This document shows, piece after piece, positions 36,157-45,223 of a DNA stretch of 64,000 bases. Location: the NCBI GenBank assembly GCA_003056425.1, contig PYVY01000005.1, forward strand, positions 209,676-273,675. The letters are read 5' to 3'. A model generated the notes under the pieces. That model worked only from the letters and a program-made list of their open reading frames with translations. It was not told the origin of the DNA and did no database searches. The number at the start of each line of letters is the position of its first letter. Position 1 is the first letter of the stretch. Origin of the DNA: Alteromonas indica (lineage in GTDB: Bacteria > Pseudomonadota > Gammaproteobacteria > Enterobacterales > Alteromonadaceae). Position numbers and translations under genes: made by a program.

Positions 36157-37535
36157 ACCAATTTGATAGTTTAGATTTGCACCAAAATATCGCCGCGGCA
36201 CTGGCCAGTGCCGGCTTTGTTCAAATGACTGCCGTCCAGGCAGCCACGTTGCCAGATACACTGGCGGGCCGGGATGTGATGGTACAGGCGAGTACCGGTT
36301 CCGGCAAAACCATTGCCTTTGCAGTGGCCGGATTGCAGCATATAGACGCCACCGATTTTCGCACCCAGCTACTAGTGTTATGCCCCACCCGGGAACTGGC
36401 TGCGCAGGTAAGTGACCAGATTCGTCTGGTAGGCCGCCAAATAGCCAATTTAAAAGTGCTGACGCTGTGTGGCGGCGAACCCATGGGGCCCCAAATTCAA
36501 TCCCTTAAACACGGTGCCTCAGTGGTTGTGGCGACACCCGGGCGGCTACTGGATCATGTGGGAAAACGTACGCTTTCACTGGCCCACGTTAAAGTGCGGG
36601 TATTGGATGAAGCTGACCGCATGCTGGACATGGGTTTTGCTGACGATATGGCAACATTGTTTGCGCTTACACCTAAACAAGCGCAAACGCTATTTTTCTC
36701 AGCCACGTATACCGAGCAGGTAGAACAAGAAGCCCAGCGTTATTTAACTAATCCTGTCGAGCATCGACAGGTAACAGAGGATTTACAGAAACCGGATATT
36801 GATCAACTTGTCTACCGGGTAGATGAAAACAACCGCCTGCAAGTGCTCAAAGGCATTTTATCGGAATACCAACCAGGCAAAGCCGTGGTTTTTTGTAACC
36901 GTCGTGACCAGGTCACGGTAGTGTACGAAGCACTATTGGCCGCCGGTTTTACCGTATTACCCTTGCAAGGCGAAATGACTCAGCCGCAACGCAATGAAGT
37001 ATTAGTGCAGTTTGCCAGTGAGTGCTTACAGGTATTAGTCGCAACCGATGTGGCCGCCCGCGGACTGGATGTGAAAGATATAGACTGTGTGATCAACTAT
37101 GCGGTTAGTGAAGAGTCTGAGGTACATATTCATCGCATTGGGCGTACCGGGCGAGCCGGCGCAAAAGGTGCAGCCTATACCCTGTGCAGTGAAGCGGAAG
37201 AACCTGCGCTAGGCCGTATCGAGGCGTTGTTAGACACTACCCTGGTACGTAAAAGTGGACAGAGTTTGCGTTTTCATGCGAATCGTATTTGTGATCCGGC
37301 ATTTTCATGTATTGCGATTGGCGCGGGCAAAAAGCAAAAATTGCGACCCACTGATTTTCTTGGCTCGCTCACTCAGGACGCCGGAATTGAAGGCACTGAC
37401 ATAGGTAAAATTACCGTACAAAGCCAGGTAAGCTTTGTGGCAGTTAAGCAGCGCAGTGTGAAGCGTGCGTTAAAACTGTTCCGTGAAGGCCGTATTAAAG
37501 GCAAGAAAGTCAGAGCCCGTAAAGCCGGCCTGTAG
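36153..37535 (+). CDS. dbpA: ATP-dependent RNA helicase DbpA
   Basis: DEAD-box helicase that acts on 23S rRNA hairpin 92 during 50S assembly. The 460-residue protein has the Q motif (MTAVQAATLP), Walker A ASTGSGKT, PTRELA, TPGRLLDH, DEAD written as VLDEADRML, SAT, and HRIGRTGRAG. The C-terminal about 75 residues form the DbpA RNA-binding RRM (ITVQSQVSFVAVKQRSVKRAL with KGKKVRARKAG). The ATG at 36153 overlaps the preceding stop (ATGA); a reading from 36132 adds seven non-family residues. Confidence 0.94.
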   Translation: MNQFDSLDLHQNIAAALASAGFVQMTAVQAATLPDTLAGRDVMVQASTGSGKTIAFAVAGLQHIDATDFRTQLLVLCPTRELAAQVSDQIRLVGRQIANLKVLTLCGGEPMGPQIQSLKHGASVVVATPGRLLDHVGKRTLSLAHVKVRVLDEADRMLDMGFADDMATLFALTPKQAQTLFFSATYTEQVEQEAQRYLTNPVEHRQVTEDLQKPDIDQLVYRVDENNRLQVLKGILSEYQPGKAVVFCNRRDQVTVVYEALLAAGFTVLPLQGEMTQPQRNEVLVQFASECLQVLVATDVAARGLDVKDIDCVINYAVSEESEVHIHRIGRTGRAGAKGAAYTLCSEAEEPALGRIEALLDTTLVRKSGQSLRFHANRICDPAFSCIAIGAGKKQKLRPTDFLGSLTQDAGIEGTDIGKITVQSQVSFVAVKQRSVKRALKLFREGRIKGKKVRARKAGL

Positions 37536-37570
37536 GGCGTCGGGCCCCTAATCCTGAATCAGGTGATTAA

Positions 37571-37975
37571 ATGAGTGGCGAAACCGATTTATCCTGTTTA
37601 TTACGTCGGCTGTCCCCAGCCTTACAGCCGGGCGAGTTTGTGTTTTGCAGCGTAGATGAAACAACGTTGGCGCGGTTAGATATGGCATGTATACACGGTC
37701 TGTTTCGAGAGATCCAGGGCATTACAGTCATTGTTCTAACATCCTACGCAAGCCGTATGGGGTTGGCAGGCGAAGGACCATTTTGCTGCATTACCTGTGA
37801 GGTCCACTCCAGTTTATCAGCGGTGGGACTGACCGCGGCTATCGCTACGCGCTTAACCGCTGTAGGGGTGTCGGCCAATGTGGTGGCAGCCTATCACCAT
37901 GACCACATATTTGTGCCTGTATCAGATGTCAGTCTGGCGGTGCAAACACTGAAGGCGCTTAGTGCTGCTTATTAA
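37571..37975 (+). CDS. ACT-domain protein
   Basis: A 134-residue protein of the small stand-alone double-ACT type (COG3602-like). It has LQPGEFVFCSVDE, EIQGITVIVLTSYASRMGL, a central CITCEVHSSLSAVGLTAAIATRL and a C-terminal VVAAYHHDHIFVPVSDVSLAVQTL, the typical pattern of conserved HDHIFVP. Function is unestablished; ACT folds usually bind amino acids. It follows dbpA by 35 bp and precedes a terminator, so it is probably the last gene of the pyrC unit. Confidence 0.82.
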   Translation: MSGETDLSCLLRRLSPALQPGEFVFCSVDETTLARLDMACIHGLFREIQGITVIVLTSYASRMGLAGEGPFCCITCEVHSSLSAVGLTAAIATRLTAVGVSANVVAAYHHDHIFVPVSDVSLAVQTLKALSAAY

Positions 37976-38011
37976 AGGGTAGTCAGGCCTGATACGTTAA
38001 CGCATAAAATT

Positions 38012-38035
38012 AAAAAAGGGCCAGCGGCCCTTTTT
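38012..38035. terminator. bidirectional terminator between the ACT gene and the M13 peptidase gene
   Basis: AAAAAAGGGCC, loop AGC, GGCCCTTTTT. The A6 and T5 runs allow it to work for both convergent genes. Confidence 0.88.
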
Positions 38036-38064
38036 GTCTTTTGCAGCTCAGTAATCGATTGCGA

Positions 38065-40128
38065 TTACCAGATTTTTACCCGCTTTTCGGGGGGGAGATA
38101 CAGCGCATCTTCTTTGGTGACATCAAACGCCTTATAAAACTCCGGGACATTGCGTACGGCGCCATTAGCACGGAATTGCGCAGGCGAATGCGGGTCAGTC
38201 TGCACCTGATTGCGCAGGGCTTCATCACGATACTTGGTCGCCCATACCTGACCATAGCCTATGAATACCCGCTGCTCGCCGGTAAAGCCATCCATTTCCG
38301 GCGCGGGTTCGCCCTCCAAAGCCATGTGGTAGGCTTTAAGCGCAATGCTAATGCCGCCCAAATCGCCGATGTTCTCGCCCAACGTATACTCGCCATTCAC
38401 GTTCAAACCAGGCAAAGCTTCAAAACTGCTGTACTGATCAACTAACATAGTGGTGCGGCTTTCAAACTCTTGTTTATCGGCCTCTGTCCACCAGTTACGC
38501 AACACCCCATCGCCGTCAAAAGTGGCGCCGGAATCATCAAACCCATGGCCAATTTCATGGCCGATTACAGCGCCAATCCCGCCGTAGTTCACCGCGTCAT
38601 CTGCTTCCATGTTGAAAAAGGGAGGTTGCAGGATAGCCGCGGGAAAAACGATTTCATTCATTGCCGGGCTGTAATAAGCGTTCACTGTTTGCGGCGTCAT
38701 GCCCCATTCATGATCCCATACCGGCCCGCCTTGTTTTTCCAGCATCTCAGCATAGGCTACATCCGCTGCGTTTTTAAGGTTACCGAACAGGTCATCAGGT
38801 TTTACCGTTAAGGAAGAATAGTCTTTCCATTGGTCTGGGTAACCGATTTTGACGGTAAACTTAGATAGCTTATCCAGCGCCTGCACACGGGTATCGTCAG
38901 TCATCCACTCAAGCTTTTCAATACTGTCTTTATAGGCTGCCAGCAGGTTGTCTACCAGCTCTTCCATACGTTCCTTGGCCTTCGGCGGGAAGTGTTTTTC
39001 TACATACACTTTACCGATTACTTCACCCACCGTGCTATCCAGTAGATCAACCGCTCGCCGCCACTGGGGGCGCTGCTCTTCAACGCCTTGCAGGGTTTTA
39101 CCATAAAACGCAAAACTCTCTTTATCAATGGCTTCATTAAGCTTGCCGGAACTGGCGTGCAATAAATGCCATTTAAGATAAGTTTGCCAGGTTGCCAGTT
39201 CTGTATCGGTGATTAATTTATCCAGCGCCGACATATAGTCGTTTTGCATAATCACCAAACCATCCAGGTCTGTAAGCTCCAGCTCATTTAAGAACAATTC
39301 CCAGTCGAATTGTGCCATTACACTATCAAGCTTATCCACGGCAACCTTGTCGTAATTAGCAGCCCAATCGCGGGTTTGCTCTTTTTTCATATGTAACTGA
39401 GCAATGCTAGTTTCCAAATCCATAATAGCTTTGGCTTTTGCTTCGGCGTCTTTAATCTGCGCTAAGGTCAGCATATTGGCAATATGCGCCTGATACTTAG
39501 TGCGGATATCGGCAGACTTCTCGTCGTCGGTAAAATAGTACTCACGCTCAGGTAAACCAAGGCCGCTTTGCCAGGTATAAATCATGTATGTTTCAGGTGA
39601 CTTAAAGTCAGCATATTGGCCCACGGCCACAGGGGAGCCGTAGCCATAACGGTTGGCGTAGGCAAAATAGGCTGTCAGCTTTTCATAGGAATCGATATCA
39701 TCGATTTTAGCCATATCCGCATTCAGTGGCGTTAGACCCAACTTGTTGCGGGCTTCCATATCCATGTAACTTTTGTAGAAATCGCCCACTTTTTGCTCGT
39801 TTGAGCCGGCTTCAAAATCGCCTTGCGCGGAGTGCTTGATAATTTCTATGACATCATCCTGGGCGGCGTCCCGCAGAATCTGGAAACTGCCATAAGAAGA
39901 CTTGTCTGCGGGAATTTCTACTTTGCTTAGCCACGCGCCGTTTACATATCGATAAAAGTCGTTACCTGGGTCGACCGACGTGTCCATGTTTTCTTTAATA
40001 ATGCCCGAGGTTAACTGTTGCTGCGTTTGTTGGCTGCTCGCTTCTTGCTTTGCTTCAGACGTTTCCGGTTTTGGTCCGCAGGCAGTCAGTGCCATTAGCA
40101 CCGACAGGCTCAGTATGGTTTTTTTCAT
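38065..40128 (-). CDS. M13-family zinc metallopeptidase lipoprotein
   Basis: A 687-residue neprilysin-like (PepO-type) peptidase. The signal peptide carries a lipobox LTAC (cysteine about residue 18), followed by a Gln/Ser-rich linker, so it is probably anchored in the outer membrane. The zinc motif HEIGH is at 524-528 and the third ligand E585 in GENIGDLGG; NAYYSPAMNEIVFPAAILQPPFF is the canonical substrate-binding block. The family usually ends in CxxW, but here the end is RVKIW without the cysteine. It presumably degrades extracellular or periplasmic peptides. It stands alone, divergent from the RraA-like gene. Confidence 0.93.
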   Translation of the reverse strand: MKKTILSLSVLMALTACGPKPETSEAKQEASSQQTQQQLTSGIIKENMDTSVDPGNDFYRYVNGAWLSKVEIPADKSSYGSFQILRDAAQDDVIEIIKHSAQGDFEAGSNEQKVGDFYKSYMDMEARNKLGLTPLNADMAKIDDIDSYEKLTAYFAYANRYGYGSPVAVGQYADFKSPETYMIYTWQSGLGLPEREYYFTDDEKSADIRTKYQAHIANMLTLAQIKDAEAKAKAIMDLETSIAQLHMKKEQTRDWAANYDKVAVDKLDSVMAQFDWELFLNELELTDLDGLVIMQNDYMSALDKLITDTELATWQTYLKWHLLHASSGKLNEAIDKESFAFYGKTLQGVEEQRPQWRRAVDLLDSTVGEVIGKVYVEKHFPPKAKERMEELVDNLLAAYKDSIEKLEWMTDDTRVQALDKLSKFTVKIGYPDQWKDYSSLTVKPDDLFGNLKNAADVAYAEMLEKQGGPVWDHEWGMTPQTVNAYYSPAMNEIVFPAAILQPPFFNMEADDAVNYGGIGAVIGHEIGHGFDDSGATFDGDGVLRNWWTEADKQEFESRTTMLVDQYSSFEALPGLNVNGEYTLGENIGDLGGISIALKAYHMALEGEPAPEMDGFTGEQRVFIGYGQVWATKYRDEALRNQVQTDPHSPAQFRANGAVRNVPEFYKAFDVTKEDALYLPPEKRVKIW

Positions 40129-40293
40129 TGTTCTTCCTGTTTAAACTGTCGTTCGATAATTATCCATCTTATTAAATAGCATGGCTAAAGCTGCAAAAAA
40201 ATCATTTATGGTCAAAATACATAAGTTGTAACAACTTCGCACCGGGGGATTGCTATAGTGGCTTTGCTCACTATCTCAGCCTGGAGAAACCCC

Positions 40294-40908
40294 ATGATGC
40301 TTGACTATAACTGCGTATCTACCTGCGACTATGCTGATGCACTGCCACGAGAACAATTCGTTGATTATGCAATTCACTCCCTCTGGCAACCCGCGCCAGC
40401 CATAAGTGGCCCCGCTTATACCGTGTACTGCGCGCCAGGCGACCACTTAATGTTGCATGCTGCTATTTATCGGGCCCGCCCGGGCGACATTATTGTAGTA
40501 GAGGCGGATGATGCTTATGCCTTGGCCGGCGGTAATGTCTGCGCCATTGCCCAGCGTCGGGGTATACGGGGTTTGGTAGTCGATGGTGTGATCAGAGACC
40601 TGGCACAAGTCCGGGATTTAGGTTTTGCCGTATACGCTCGGGGCGTGATGCCCAAACCTGCCGCCAAAGCGCAGGTCGCCCCGTTAAATAAGCCGGTGAA
40701 ATGTGGTGGTGTGCAGGTAAACCCGGGTGATATCATCGTCGCCGACGAAGAAGGTATTGCCGTCATTCCAGCCAGCAACGCGCATGAAGTGTTGCAACGC
40801 GCAAAAGCCCGGGCCCACGCCGATTCCAGTGTATCGCTTGAACAATGGCAGACCGGGCATCACAAAAAAGTTCAAAGCTGCCTGCAAAAGTTAGGCTTCA
40901 CTGAGTAA
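40294..40908 (+). CDS. RraA-like / 4-hydroxy-4-methyl-2-oxoglutarate aldolase family protein
   Basis: A 204-residue protein of the RraA-like superfamily, which includes HMG/oxaloacetate aldolases and the RNase E inhibitor RraA. Motifs include PGDIIVVEADD, AQRRGIRGLVVDGVIRDL with the Arg-Asp pair that binds substrate and metal, and VNPGDIIVADEEGIAVIP. The usual GE or GGE before the helix reads AGGNVCA here. The sequence looks more like the aldolase branch than true RraA, whose neighbour is usually menA. ATG 40294 follows TGGAGA; an upstream GTG at 40258 has no such site. Confidence 0.82.
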   Translation: MMLDYNCVSTCDYADALPREQFVDYAIHSLWQPAPAISGPAYTVYCAPGDHLMLHAAIYRARPGDIIVVEADDAYALAGGNVCAIAQRRGIRGLVVDGVIRDLAQVRDLGFAVYARGVMPKPAAKAQVAPLNKPVKCGGVQVNPGDIIVADEEGIAVIPASNAHEVLQRAKARAHADSSVSLEQWQTGHHKKVQSCLQKLGFTE

Positions 40909-40921
40909 CTAAGAGCACTGT

Positions 40922-42763
40922 ATGTTTTCATTTTTTGAGCGGCTGACGCAGCCGTTTCCCGATACACCGCCCGGTCAGCCTCCTAAAGGGCTGGTCGCAT
41001 TTTGTCGTTATTATAGCCAGGGTATGTGGAAGATTATCGCCGTGGTGTCATTTCTAAGTGCGGTGGTCGCCGTGCTGGAAGTCATGCTATTTGGTTTTCT
41101 GGGCCAAATGGTCGACTGGTTTTCCGAACATGACAGAGCCACCTTTCTGGCGAACGAAAAATGGACGCTGGTGGGGATGGGGCTTACCGTTGTCGTGCTG
41201 ATCCCCGGCGCTATCTTGCTGCGTTCGTTATTCAATCGGCAATCGCTTATGGGTAACTACCCCATGCGTATACGCTGGCAGGCGCACCGTTACCTGCTGG
41301 GACAGAGTCTAAGCTTTTTTCACAATGAATTTGCTGGCCGGGTAGCCACTAAAGTCATGCAAACCGCGCTGTCAGTGCGCGAAACCGTCATGAAAGTACT
41401 CGATTTGCTGGTGTATATCAGTGTGTATTTCATTTCGATGCTGGTATTGGTATTTGCCACTGACTGGCGCTTGGCCGTACCGCTGGTGGTATGGTTTTTT
41501 GTTTATGTTGCTATTTTGCGCAAACTGGTGCCTAAACTTAAAACCGTTTCTCAACGCCAGGCTGATGCGCGTTCAGTTATGACGGGACGTATAGTAGACA
41601 GCTATACCAATATCACTACTGTAAAACTATTTTCACACAGTCGCCGTGAAGCAGACTACGCCCGCCAAAGTATGGATGGGTTTCTGCATACGGTTTATCC
41701 ACAAATGCGTTTGGTTACCGTTTTAGAAACCTGTGTGGAAATGGCCAATGCCATTTTAATTTTTGCTATTGGCGCGTTATCGATTTATCTATGGTTGCAT
41801 GAGTTGGTCACGCCGGGCGATATCGCCATTGCGGTCAGCTTGTGTTTACGCTTAAACGGCATGTCACACTGGATTATGTGGGAAGTCTCGGGGCTGTTTG
41901 AGAACTTAGGCACGGTGCAGGATGGCATCAATACCTTAGCGCGCCCGGTAGAGGTAAAAGACCAACCTAATGCCAAGGATCTGAAGGTAACGGGCGGCGA
42001 GATCGAATTCGATAAGGTTCGGTTTGGCTATATGGGAGCGAACAATCTACCTATCGAAGTATTTAACGATTTAACCATTCATATTCGCGCAGGAGAAAAA
42101 GTCGGTTTGGTCGGGCGCTCCGGGGCAGGCAAGTCCACCATGGTAAATCTGTTGATGCGCTTTTATGATACCCAGCATGGCGCTATCCGGATTGACGGCA
42201 AGGCCATCCATGAGGTTCCTCAGGAAAGTCTGCGAGCGTTGATTAGCATGGTCACGCAGGATACCTCGCTAATGCATCGGTCAGTGCGCGATAACATCCT
42301 TTACGGGCGCACTGATGCCAGTGAAGAAGAAGTGATTGCGGCAGCCAAACAGGCTGAAGCCCATGAATTTATTCTAAGTCTGACTGATAACGTGGGGCGC
42401 ACGGGTTATGACGCCCATGTAGGCGAGCGGGGCGTTAAATTGTCTGGTGGTCAACGCCAGCGTATTGCTATTGCCCGGGTCTTGTTAAAAGATGCGCCCA
42501 TCTTAATCTTGGATGAAGCCACATCAGCATTGGATTCCGAGGTCGAAGCCGCTATTCAGGAGTGTCTCAACTCAGTAATGCAGGATAAAACGGTACTGGC
42601 AATCGCCCATCGGTTGTCTACTATCGCGCAGATGGACCGCTTACTGGTGCTGGATAAGGGCCAGGTGGTAGAATCCGGTACCCATAGCGAGCTGGTAGCC
42701 CGAAACGGCATTTACGCCAAGTTGTGGGCACATCAGACCGGCGGTTTTATCGGGGTTGAATAG
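40922..42763 (+). CDS. ABC transporter, fused permease-ATPase (MsbA-like exporter type)
   Basis: A 613-residue half-transporter. The N-terminal about 330 residues hold a six-helix exporter-type transmembrane domain, and the C-terminal domain has Walker A GRSGAGKST (about 397-405), LSGGQRQR (about 506), Walker B LILDEATSALD (about 527) and the H-loop AHRLST. It most likely works as a homodimer; lipids, peptides or drugs are possible substrates. It starts 13 bp after the RraA-like gene, probably co-transcribed. MsbA proper normally neighbours lpxK, which is absent here. Confidence 0.9.
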   Translation: MFSFFERLTQPFPDTPPGQPPKGLVAFCRYYSQGMWKIIAVVSFLSAVVAVLEVMLFGFLGQMVDWFSEHDRATFLANEKWTLVGMGLTVVVLIPGAILLRSLFNRQSLMGNYPMRIRWQAHRYLLGQSLSFFHNEFAGRVATKVMQTALSVRETVMKVLDLLVYISVYFISMLVLVFATDWRLAVPLVVWFFVYVAILRKLVPKLKTVSQRQADARSVMTGRIVDSYTNITTVKLFSHSRREADYARQSMDGFLHTVYPQMRLVTVLETCVEMANAILIFAIGALSIYLWLHELVTPGDIAIAVSLCLRLNGMSHWIMWEVSGLFENLGTVQDGINTLARPVEVKDQPNAKDLKVTGGEIEFDKVRFGYMGANNLPIEVFNDLTIHIRAGEKVGLVGRSGAGKSTMVNLLMRFYDTQHGAIRIDGKAIHEVPQESLRALISMVTQDTSLMHRSVRDNILYGRTDASEEEVIAAAKQAEAHEFILSLTDNVGRTGYDAHVGERGVKLSGGQRQRIAIARVLLKDAPILILDEATSALDSEVEAAIQECLNSVMQDKTVLAIAHRLSTIAQMDRLLVLDKGQVVESGTHSELVARNGIYAKLWAHQTGGFIGVE

Positions 42764-42950
42764 CGCTGGCAGGCGGCTGTTCTCAGCCGCCATTTGGCGT
42801 CTTTGAGTAATGGGTAAACGTTAGGGTAGGCGAGGCTTACGGTGCTGCGCCACCGGTGGCGTTACAGGTCGCGATGTGGTGGCCCCGCGCCAAAGATTTG
42901 CAGCTAGCGGGTATGGCCCGGCATCGCTTTAAAGACGTACTATAAAAGCC
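42764..42950. other. non-coding region between the ABC exporter and the tRNA-Trp promoter
   Basis: Begins with a strong hairpin GGCGGCTG-TTCT-CAGCCGCC (42772-42791) that lacks a T run, probably the 3' end of the exporter transcript, and includes a 14-bp perfect palindrome centred on ACCGGT (42848-42861). No credible gene was seen; the tufB and tRNA-Tyr/Gly/Thr genes that precede tRNA-Trp in enteric bacteria are absent. Confidence 0.5.
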
Positions 42951-42978
42951 TTGTATCTGGACGGATGTTAAGTATAAT
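42951..42978 (+). promoter_or_regulatory. sigma-70 promoter of tRNA-Trp-secE-nusG
   Basis: TTGTAT (42951-42956), 16-bp spacer, TATAAT (42973-42978), then GCGC, a GC-rich discriminator of the kind found at stringently controlled promoters. It lies about 90 bp before the tRNA. Confidence 0.75.
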
Positions 42979-43071
42979 GCGCATCCCTCCTTGCGAATCC
43001 GCACTTTCCTAAGATAAGACGCTAAATTCACAAGGATAATGTTAGTTAAATGCCGTATTAGTCGGTACTAA

Positions 43072-43148
43072 AGGGGTGTAGTTCGAATTGGTAGAACAGC
43101 GGTCTCCAAAACCGATGGTTGGGGGTTCGAGTCCCTCCACCCCTGCCA
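43072..43148 (+). tRNA. tRNA-Trp (anticodon CCA)
   Basis: A 77-nt cloverleaf with encoded 3' CCA. The acceptor stem AGGGGUG/CACCCCU, D stem GUUC/GAAC, anticodon loop CUCCAAA and T arm with UUCGAGU are all present, and it closely resembles E. coli tRNA-Trp. The first pair of the anticodon stem (27-43) is G-A instead of Watson-Crick. It heads the secE-nusG transcript, as in E. coli. Confidence 0.97.
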
Positions 43149-43207
43149 GATTGATTGTTCTGTGCATGTGACACAGAGAAACAACGCAGTATTGCTAGGA
43201 TCGTAAC

Positions 43208-43585
43208 ATGAGCGAAAAAACGGAAAATTCGTCCAACCCTCTGGACATGCTAAAATGGCTTGTCGTGTTTGCCTTATTGGTGGGCGTGATTACCGCAAAT
43301 TACATGTACGGTGAAATTTCCGTACTGTACCGTGCAATCGCTGCGGTAGTGATTGTAGTGGTCGCTGGCTTTATTGCATCGACAACTGAAAAAGGCAGTG
43401 CTTTTATCACGTTCGCTAAAGAGTCGCGAATGGAAGTACGCAAGGTAGTCTGGCCTACGCGTCAGGAAACCAATCAAACCACCCTTATTGTGATGGTTGC
43501 AACGTTGGTAATGGCACTGATCCTATGGGGTCTGGATGGCATTATCGTTCGTGTAGTCGGATTTATTACTGGAATAGGAGCATAA
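43208..43585 (+). CDS. secE: preprotein translocase subunit SecE
   Basis: Essential small subunit of the SecYEG channel. The 125 residues include three hydrophobic segments (about 14-31, 36-56, 90-118), as in the long three-helix E. coli form, and the conserved amphipathic FAKESRMEVRKVVWPTRQET motif before the last helix. It lies 60 bp after tRNA-Trp and 3 bp before nusG. Confidence 0.95.
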   Translation: MSEKTENSSNPLDMLKWLVVFALLVGVITANYMYGEISVLYRAIAAVVIVVVAGFIASTTEKGSAFITFAKESRMEVRKVVWPTRQETNQTTLIVMVATLVMALILWGLDGIIVRVVGFITGIGA

Positions 43586-43588
43586 CGT

Positions 43589-44134
43589 ATGTCTGAAGAA
43601 GCAAAGAAAAGATGGTACGTAGTACAAGCTTATTCACAGTACGAATCACGGGTGAAAAAGACCCTGCTTGAATACATCAAGATGCACGAAATGGAGCAAT
43701 ATTTTGGTCAGGTACTCGTTCCTACCGAAGAAGTTGTGGAAATGCGTGCGGGTCAAAAACGTAAATCAGAGCGCAAATTCTATCCTGGCTATGTATTGGT
43801 TGAGATGGAAATGAATGAAGATTCATGGCATCTGGTTAAAAGCGTGCCTCGTGTACTTGGCTTTATCGGCGGTACTTCTGATCGTCCCATGCCCATCACT
43901 CAGCGTGAAGCAGATGCAATATTGGATCGTTTGGAAGAGTCTGTAGACAAGCCAAAACCAAAAACATTGTTCGAGCCAGGCGAAGTGGTTCGGGTTACCG
44001 ATGGTCCTTTTGCCGACTTCAATGGTGTGGTAGAAGAAGTCGACTACGAAAAGAGCCGCGTGAAAGTATCAGTACTGATATTTGGTCGTTCAACCCCGGT
44101 TGATCTTGAGTTTGGTCAGGTCGAAAAAGGGTAA
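43589..44134 (+). CDS. nusG: transcription antitermination factor NusG
   Basis: General elongation factor that bridges RNA polymerase with Rho or ribosomal S10. The 181-residue protein has the NGN domain ([40 protein letters not shown]) and the C-terminal KOW domain ([20 protein letters not shown]). It is identical in layout to E. coli. A strong terminator follows 22 bp later, so secE-nusG is separate from rplK. Confidence 0.97.
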   Translation: MSEEAKKRWYVVQAYSQYESRVKKTLLEYIKMHEMEQYFGQVLVPTEEVVEMRAGQKRKSERKFYPGYVLVEMEMNEDSWHLVKSVPRVLGFIGGTSDRPMPITQREADAILDRLEESVDKPKPKTLFEPGEVVRVTDGPFADFNGVVEEVDYEKSRVKVSVLIFGRSTPVDLEFGQVEKG

Positions 44135-44156
44135 GTACCAGGCTCAAATGTATTAC

Positions 44157-44188
44157 AAAAAACGCTGCCAGTTGGCAGCGTTTTTTTT
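44157..44188. terminator. terminator between nusG and the iron-transporter operon
   Basis: A6, stem CGCTGCCA/TGGCAGCG with a two-base loop, T8. The symmetrical flanks serve both convergent transcripts; the minus-strand ATPase gene ends 10 bp away. Confidence 0.93.
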
Positions 44189-44197
44189 GTCTGGTGG

Positions 44198-45214
44198 TTA
44201 GCGCGCGAAAGCGGCCAGCGCATGGGTGGAGTCAACGGCCAGTTGCACACGGTCGCCGGGACGGAACATGTTTTCATGGGAAACCCGAACCTTAACCTGG
44301 GTGTTTTCATGCTCATCCAGAGAGACCGCGCACAACCGCGAGCCCCCTTCAAAACGCACCCATTCGACACAGCCGTTGCCTTCATAGTCATTATGGCGAA
44401 TATTGATATCATCCGGCCGTAGCAGCAAATCTACCTCGCCAGAGGCGGTGTCGATGGGGATCCCCGGCGCCGCGCCAATACAGGTTCTTACTAGCTGTTG
44501 GTCGAACCGACCCGGAACAAAGCTGGCGTCCCCCAGAAAATTAGCCACAAAACGGCTGGAGGGCTTCGAGAAGCAATTTTCCGGGGTATCGAGCTGTGCC
44601 AGTACCCCTTTGTTTAAAACGCCCACACGGTCGCCTATAGACAGGGCTTCATCCTGATCGTGGGTCACCCAGATAGCCGGCACCCTGGCCGCTTTCAATG
44701 CTTCGCGAATCTCCCAGCGAAGACTGTCTTTTAGCGCCGCATCTAAATTAGATAAAGGTTCATCCAGCAGTACGAAGTCAGGGTCGTGGGCCAGCGTTCG
44801 GGCCAGGGCGACACGTTGCTTCTGACCACCCGATAACCGCTCGGGTCTGGCATTTCTGAACTTATCCAACCCCAGCAGTTTTAGCCAGTGATCAGCCAAG
44901 GTGGTGTTTTTCAGTTTAAAACAAACATTTTGTTCCACGGTCAAGTGGGGAAAGAGCGCAAAATCCTGAAACACCATACCGACATTGCGCTTTTCCGGCG
45001 GAATAAGCTTTTTAGGCGTTGCCTGCCATTTACCCAGAGAAATCTCCCCGGTAGAAATCGGAATTAAGCCGGCCAGCGCATGCAAAATGGTGGTTTTACC
45101 ACAGCCTGTGGGGCCTACCAGCATCAGGATTTCATCACTGTCCAGGGTAAGGTCAAGATGATTGACGACCGGTGTTTCTCCGTATTTTACGGATAAATCA
45201 GAGACTGTGAGCAT
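44198..45214 (-). CDS. ferric-iron-type ABC transporter ATPase (FbpC-like)
   Basis: A 338-residue ATPase. Walker A is GPTGCGKTT (about 34-42), the signature LSGGQKQR (about 128), Walker B VLLDEPLSNLD, and the H-loop VTHDQDEA. The C-terminal third (about 240-338) is the regulatory TOBE-like domain of the iron/sulfate/polyamine (FbpC/PotA) class, with LLRPDDI. It is the last gene of a four-gene minus-strand operon starting downstream of a Fur box, so ferric iron is the likely substrate. Confidence 0.9.
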   Translation of the reverse strand: MLTVSDLSVKYGETPVVNHLDLTLDSDEILMLVGPTGCGKTTILHALAGLIPISTGEISLGKWQATPKKLIPPEKRNVGMVFQDFALFPHLTVEQNVCFKLKNTTLADHWLKLLGLDKFRNARPERLSGGQKQRVALARTLAHDPDFVLLDEPLSNLDAALKDSLRWEIREALKAARVPAIWVTHDQDEALSIGDRVGVLNKGVLAQLDTPENCFSKPSSRFVANFLGDASFVPGRFDQQLVRTCIGAAPGIPIDTASGEVDLLLRPDDINIRHNDYEGNGCVEWVRFEGGSRLCAVSLDEHENTQVKVRVSHENMFRPGDRVQLAVDSTHALAAFAR

Positions 45215-45223
45215 ACGACCAGG

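Noticed and set aside
42848..42861. Perfect 14-bp palindrome CGCCACCGGTGGCG
   Set aside because: Short GC-rich palindromes occur by chance. No second copy or associated gene was found to suggest a regulator site.
42837..43031. Minus-strand frame upstream of tRNA-Trp
   Set aside because: It lies across the tRNA promoter and a perfect palindrome, with no ribosome-binding site.
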